7,843 nucleotides of DNA from the NCBI GenBank assembly GCA_003819975.1, contig RPPU01000200.1, forward strand, positions 1 to 7,843. The letters are read 5' to 3'. This document shows, piece after piece, positions 5,802 through 7,843 of this stretch. The position numbers and the translations under genes are program-made. The notes under the pieces were generated by a model. That model had not been told where the DNA came from and did not search any database. It worked only from the letters and a program-made list of their open reading frames with translations. Position 1 is the stretch's first letter, and each line of letters begins with the position of its first letter. Origin of the DNA: Desulfobacteraceae bacterium. GTDB taxonomy: Bacteria; Desulfobacterota; DSM-4660; Desulfatiglandales; HGW-15.

Positions 5802-6269
5802 ATGAAGAAAAGTTTTAAAATCGCTCTTATTTTACTATCCATGATTTTTGCGCTCTCTTACCTTTATGCCGCGGAAAAAGCGACCAAAGAAGAGTGCGTG
5901 GCCAAATGCAAAGAAGCAGCCGAATTGGTTAAAAAAGTCGGTGTGGATGCGGCCATCAAAAAAATCATGGAAAAAAACAGCCCCTTTGTTTGGAAGGACA
6001 CCTATGTCGTCCTCTTCAACATTGATACCGGCGTAACCCTGGCCCACCCGGCCAATCCGGTCATGATCGGCAAAAGCAATGTGGGTTTAAAGGATATTAA
6101 CGGCAAAATGTTTTACAATGAATTTCTGATTGTGGCCAAAAATCCGGGTGAAGGCTGGGTGAATTATATGTGGCCGAAACCGGGTGAAACAACCCCTTCG
6201 CCCAAAGCCTCTTATATCTATCGGGTGCCCGGTGAAAATGTGGCGGCTATGGCCGGTATATACGAATAA
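5802..6269 (+). CDS. Secreted single-Cache-domain protein (periplasmic sensor)
   Basis: A 155-residue exported protein. The signal peptide is residues 1-23 (MKK start, hydrophobic core, cleavage after LYA or YAA). A short helical region with the Cys pair CVAKC (32-36) and a Lys-rich helix leads into a single Cache domain (about 62-155): FVWKDTYVVLFNIDTGVTLAHPANPVMIG, GLKDINGKMFYNEFLIVAKNPGEGWVNYMWPKP, then SYIYRVPG and a C-terminal AMAGIYE strand. Such domains bind small ligands (organic acids, amino acids) in receptors, but here there is no membrane anchor or output domain, so the protein should be free in the periplasm. A strong AGGAGGT lies six bases before the ATG. It is the first gene after the -24/-12 promoter, and an MCP gene follows after 75 bases, suggesting that it works with that receptor. 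The ligand is unknown. Confidence 0.88.
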   Translation: MKKSFKIALILLSMIFALSYLYAAEKATKEECVAKCKEAAELVKKVGVDAAIKKIMEKNSPFVWKDTYVVLFNIDTGVTLAHPANPVMIGKSNVGLKDINGKMFYNEFLIVAKNPGEGWVNYMWPKPGETTPSPKASYIYRVPGENVAAMAGIYE

Positions 6270-6285
6270 CCTAGGGCAAGGGATT

Positions 6286-6309
6286 GCCGACCCGGGAACA
6301 ATAGTCGGC
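6286..6309 (+). other. Weak hairpin between the Cache gene and the MCP gene
   Basis: GCCGAC (6286-6291) pairs with GTCGGC (6304-6309) across a 12-base loop. The next T-run is about 20 bases further on (near 6328-6333), so it does not look like a working terminator. It may mark partial attenuation or an RNA-processing point between the two genes of the probable operon. Confidence 0.3.
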
Positions 6310-6344
6310 TTTCCCATGCCGCTCATCTTTTTTGGGAGCCAATC

Positions 6345-7843
6345 ATGATCGGATTCAAAGCCTTTACGTTTTCCAGCATTCGTTCCAAAATCATTCTATT
6401 TCCCGTTTTCGGCATCCTGGGAATCATGGTCATTGCCGGGGTCAATCAATTTCTGGATATTTCCAATAAAAAAAATCTCGGCGTCGGGGAACAAGGCAAT
6501 TTGATTTTCAAAAATATTTTAGAAATGATGGTGGCCGAGGAAAAATACATCAGCAGCAATGACGACACGTTGTTGATTCAGCTGGCGCAATATCAAAAAA
6601 ACCTCGATGAAAGCATCCTCAAAATCCAATCCCTGACCGGCGCGGCCGAAATTAAAAAACTGGTCGACGAAATGCTGCCGCTAAAGGACAAACAAGCCGA
6701 TTCTTTCAAAAGCATGACCGCAAACCTGAAAAAGATCGCCAAGGAAAAACAGGAGCTCTACAATACGATCCAGCAGCAGAATGAATCCTGCCGTAAAATC
6801 GTCAAACCCGTGGAAGTGGAAGAGGCCATGGCGTTCATCGCCGGTAAATCTCTGGCCACCGACAAGGCCGGCCTGCGCGAAGAGCTGAAAAATCTTATGA
6901 TTCTCAGCACCGACCGCACCGTTTTCCTGCAGGATTTTTTTCTCAATAACGATTTGGAAAAATACACTAAAAACAAAACCGTGCTGGAAAAAGATTTTAA
7001 TCTAAAAATCGAAAACATCAAAATGACCTTGGGCACCATGAACAACCCGGAGTTCATGAATTTCTGGAACGAAGTCCAGGCTTTATTTCCTAAAATTAAA
7101 AACCTGGAAGATTCCATTTTAGCCACCTGGAAAAGCACTAAGGATTTGAATGCGGAACTTCAAAAAAATAATTTCCTGGTTCAGGAAAAAGCACTGAACA
7201 TCAACACGCTGGCCAAGGACAGCATGGAAAACAGCAGTAAAGCCGCCAACCGGGCCGGAATACTCACTGCCTTATGCGGCATTCTCGTGCTGCTGGCGCT
7301 CAGTTTTTTGATCCTGCGTTCCGTGAACCGGGCCTTGCGCGACTCCATCCAAAAACTGACCGAAAGCAGCACCCAGGTCGCCTCGGCCGCCGGCCAGGTC
7401 TACAGCACCAGCCAATCCCTCTCCGACGGCGCTTCCGGCCAGGCCGCCTCCATTGAGGAGACCTCCTCGGTCCTGGAGGAGATTTCCTCCATGTCCAAAA
7501 AGAACGCCGATTACGCCCGCAACGCCGACGGACTCATGAAGGAAGTCAACCAAGTGGTCCGCCAGGCCAACGACTCCATGGCGGATCTGATCGGGTCCAT
7601 GAAAGAGATCTCCCAGGCCAGTGAAGAGACCTCGCATATCGTCAAGACCATCGACGAGATCGCCTTTCAAACCAATCTGCTGGCTTTGAACGCGGCCGTG
7701 GAAGCGGCCCGGGCCGGCGAGGCCGGGGCCGGGTTTGCCGTGGTGGCGGACGAGGTTCGCAACCTGGCTATGCGCGCTGCCGAGGCGGCTAAAAACACTT
7801 CAGCCCTGATTGAAGGCACGGTCAAAAAAATCAAGGACGGATC
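6345..7843 (+). CDS. Methyl-accepting chemotaxis protein, 3' end cut by the window
   Basis: A membrane chemoreceptor that should control the CheA kinase. The visible 499 codons are open to the window edge. TM1 spans about residues 15-33. A large, mainly helical periplasmic region (34-303, about 270 residues, charged and glutamine-rich) has the size and look of a helical-bimodular or double four-helix-bundle sensor. TM2 is about 304-325. A very short linker ([14 protein letters not shown]) replaces a full HAMP domain, and the methylation helix follows ([17 protein letters not shown], 366-382). The conserved signalling tip, [20 protein letters not shown] and [14 protein letters not shown], lies at 439-475. 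The ATG at 6345 has GGGAG six bases upstream. The second half is visibly more GC-rich than the first. It is probably in one operon with the secreted Cache protein and under the -24/-12 promoter. The rest of the methylation region and the C-terminus lie outside the window. Confidence 0.93.
   Translation, partial: MIGFKAFTFSSIRSKIILFPVFGILGIMVIAGVNQFLDISNKKNLGVGEQGNLIFKNILEMMVAEEKYISSNDDTLLIQLAQYQKNLDESILKIQSLTGAAEIKKLVDEMLPLKDKQADSFKSMTANLKKIAKEKQELYNTIQQQNESCRKIVKPVEVEEAMAFIAGKSLATDKAGLREELKNLMILSTDRTVFLQDFFLNNDLEKYTKNKTVLEKDFNLKIENIKMTLGTMNNPEFMNFWNEVQALFPKIKNLEDSILATWKSTKDLNAELQKNNFLVQEKALNINTLAKDSMENSSKAANRAGILTALCGILVLLALSFLILRSVNRALRDSIQKLTESSTQVASAAGQVYSTSQSLSDGASGQAASIEETSSVLEEISSMSKKNADYARNADGLMKEVNQVVRQANDSMADLIGSMKEISQASEETSHIVKTIDEIAFQTNLLALNAAVEAARAGEAGAGFAVVADEVRNLAMRAAEAAKNTSALIEGTVKKIKDG

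Noticed and set aside
7272..7670. Gly/Asp/Leu-rich minus-strand open frame opposite the MCP
   Set aside because: It is the complement of the GC-rich, conserved MCP signalling region and a typical high-GC shadow.

Overview
The window looks like a chromosomal segment of a free-living Gram-negative bacterium, most likely from the Desulfobacterota ('Deltaproteobacteria'). This is an inference from gene content: a DUF2914 lipoprotein-like/secreted protein, a diadenylate cyclase, an MCP whose cytoplasmic part is of the type common in that phylum, a -24/-12 (sigma54) promoter, and intergenic spaces full of short palindromic and octameric repeats. Omnitrophota or a related MAG lineage cannot be excluded. 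There are no rRNA, tRNA, CRISPR or transposase genes.

Left part (1-2452, all minus strand): rlmI-type 23S rRNA methyltransferase (1265-2452), then an M50 site-2-protease-like membrane protein (350-1036), then the 5' part of a class I SAM methyltransferase broken by an in-frame TAA (1-322, pseudogene running off the edge). The 228-base gap between the first two holds only repeats: an octamer tandem repeat that starts at the rlmI stop codon, a nested double hairpin, and decayed low-complexity repeats.

Middle (2480-4721, plus strand): a secreted DUF2914 protein and, 7 bases later, a 488-residue fusion of a CdaA-type diadenylate cyclase (three N-terminal membrane helices plus DAC domain with DGA and RHR motifs) to a fourth membrane helix and two YbbR/CdaR domains. 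In Firmicutes these are two separate proteins, so here the cyclase and its extracytoplasmic regulator are one chain, apparently co-transcribed with a second extracytoplasmic protein. This is the most interesting locus of the window. The convergent gap after it carries an array of five 'ATCATCC' hairpins, one of which has a compensatory base-pair change.

Right-middle (4722-5628, minus strand): an alkyltransferase-like (ATL) DNA-repair protein with PWHR in place of the MGMT PCHR active site, an 11-copy octamer tandem repeat (ACGTTCTT) immediately upstream of it, and a decayed SGNH-hydrolase-like gene with an apparent internal deletion and a frameshift, whose stop codon abuts that repeat.

Right end (5693-7843, plus strand): a strong -24/-12 promoter match, a secreted single-Cache-domain protein, and a methyl-accepting chemotaxis protein cut by the window edge. 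They look like a small sensory operon in which the free Cache protein may act as a periplasmic ligand-binding partner of the MCP. The MCP changes from AT-rich to GC-rich along its length, suggesting a mosaic or recombined signalling half.
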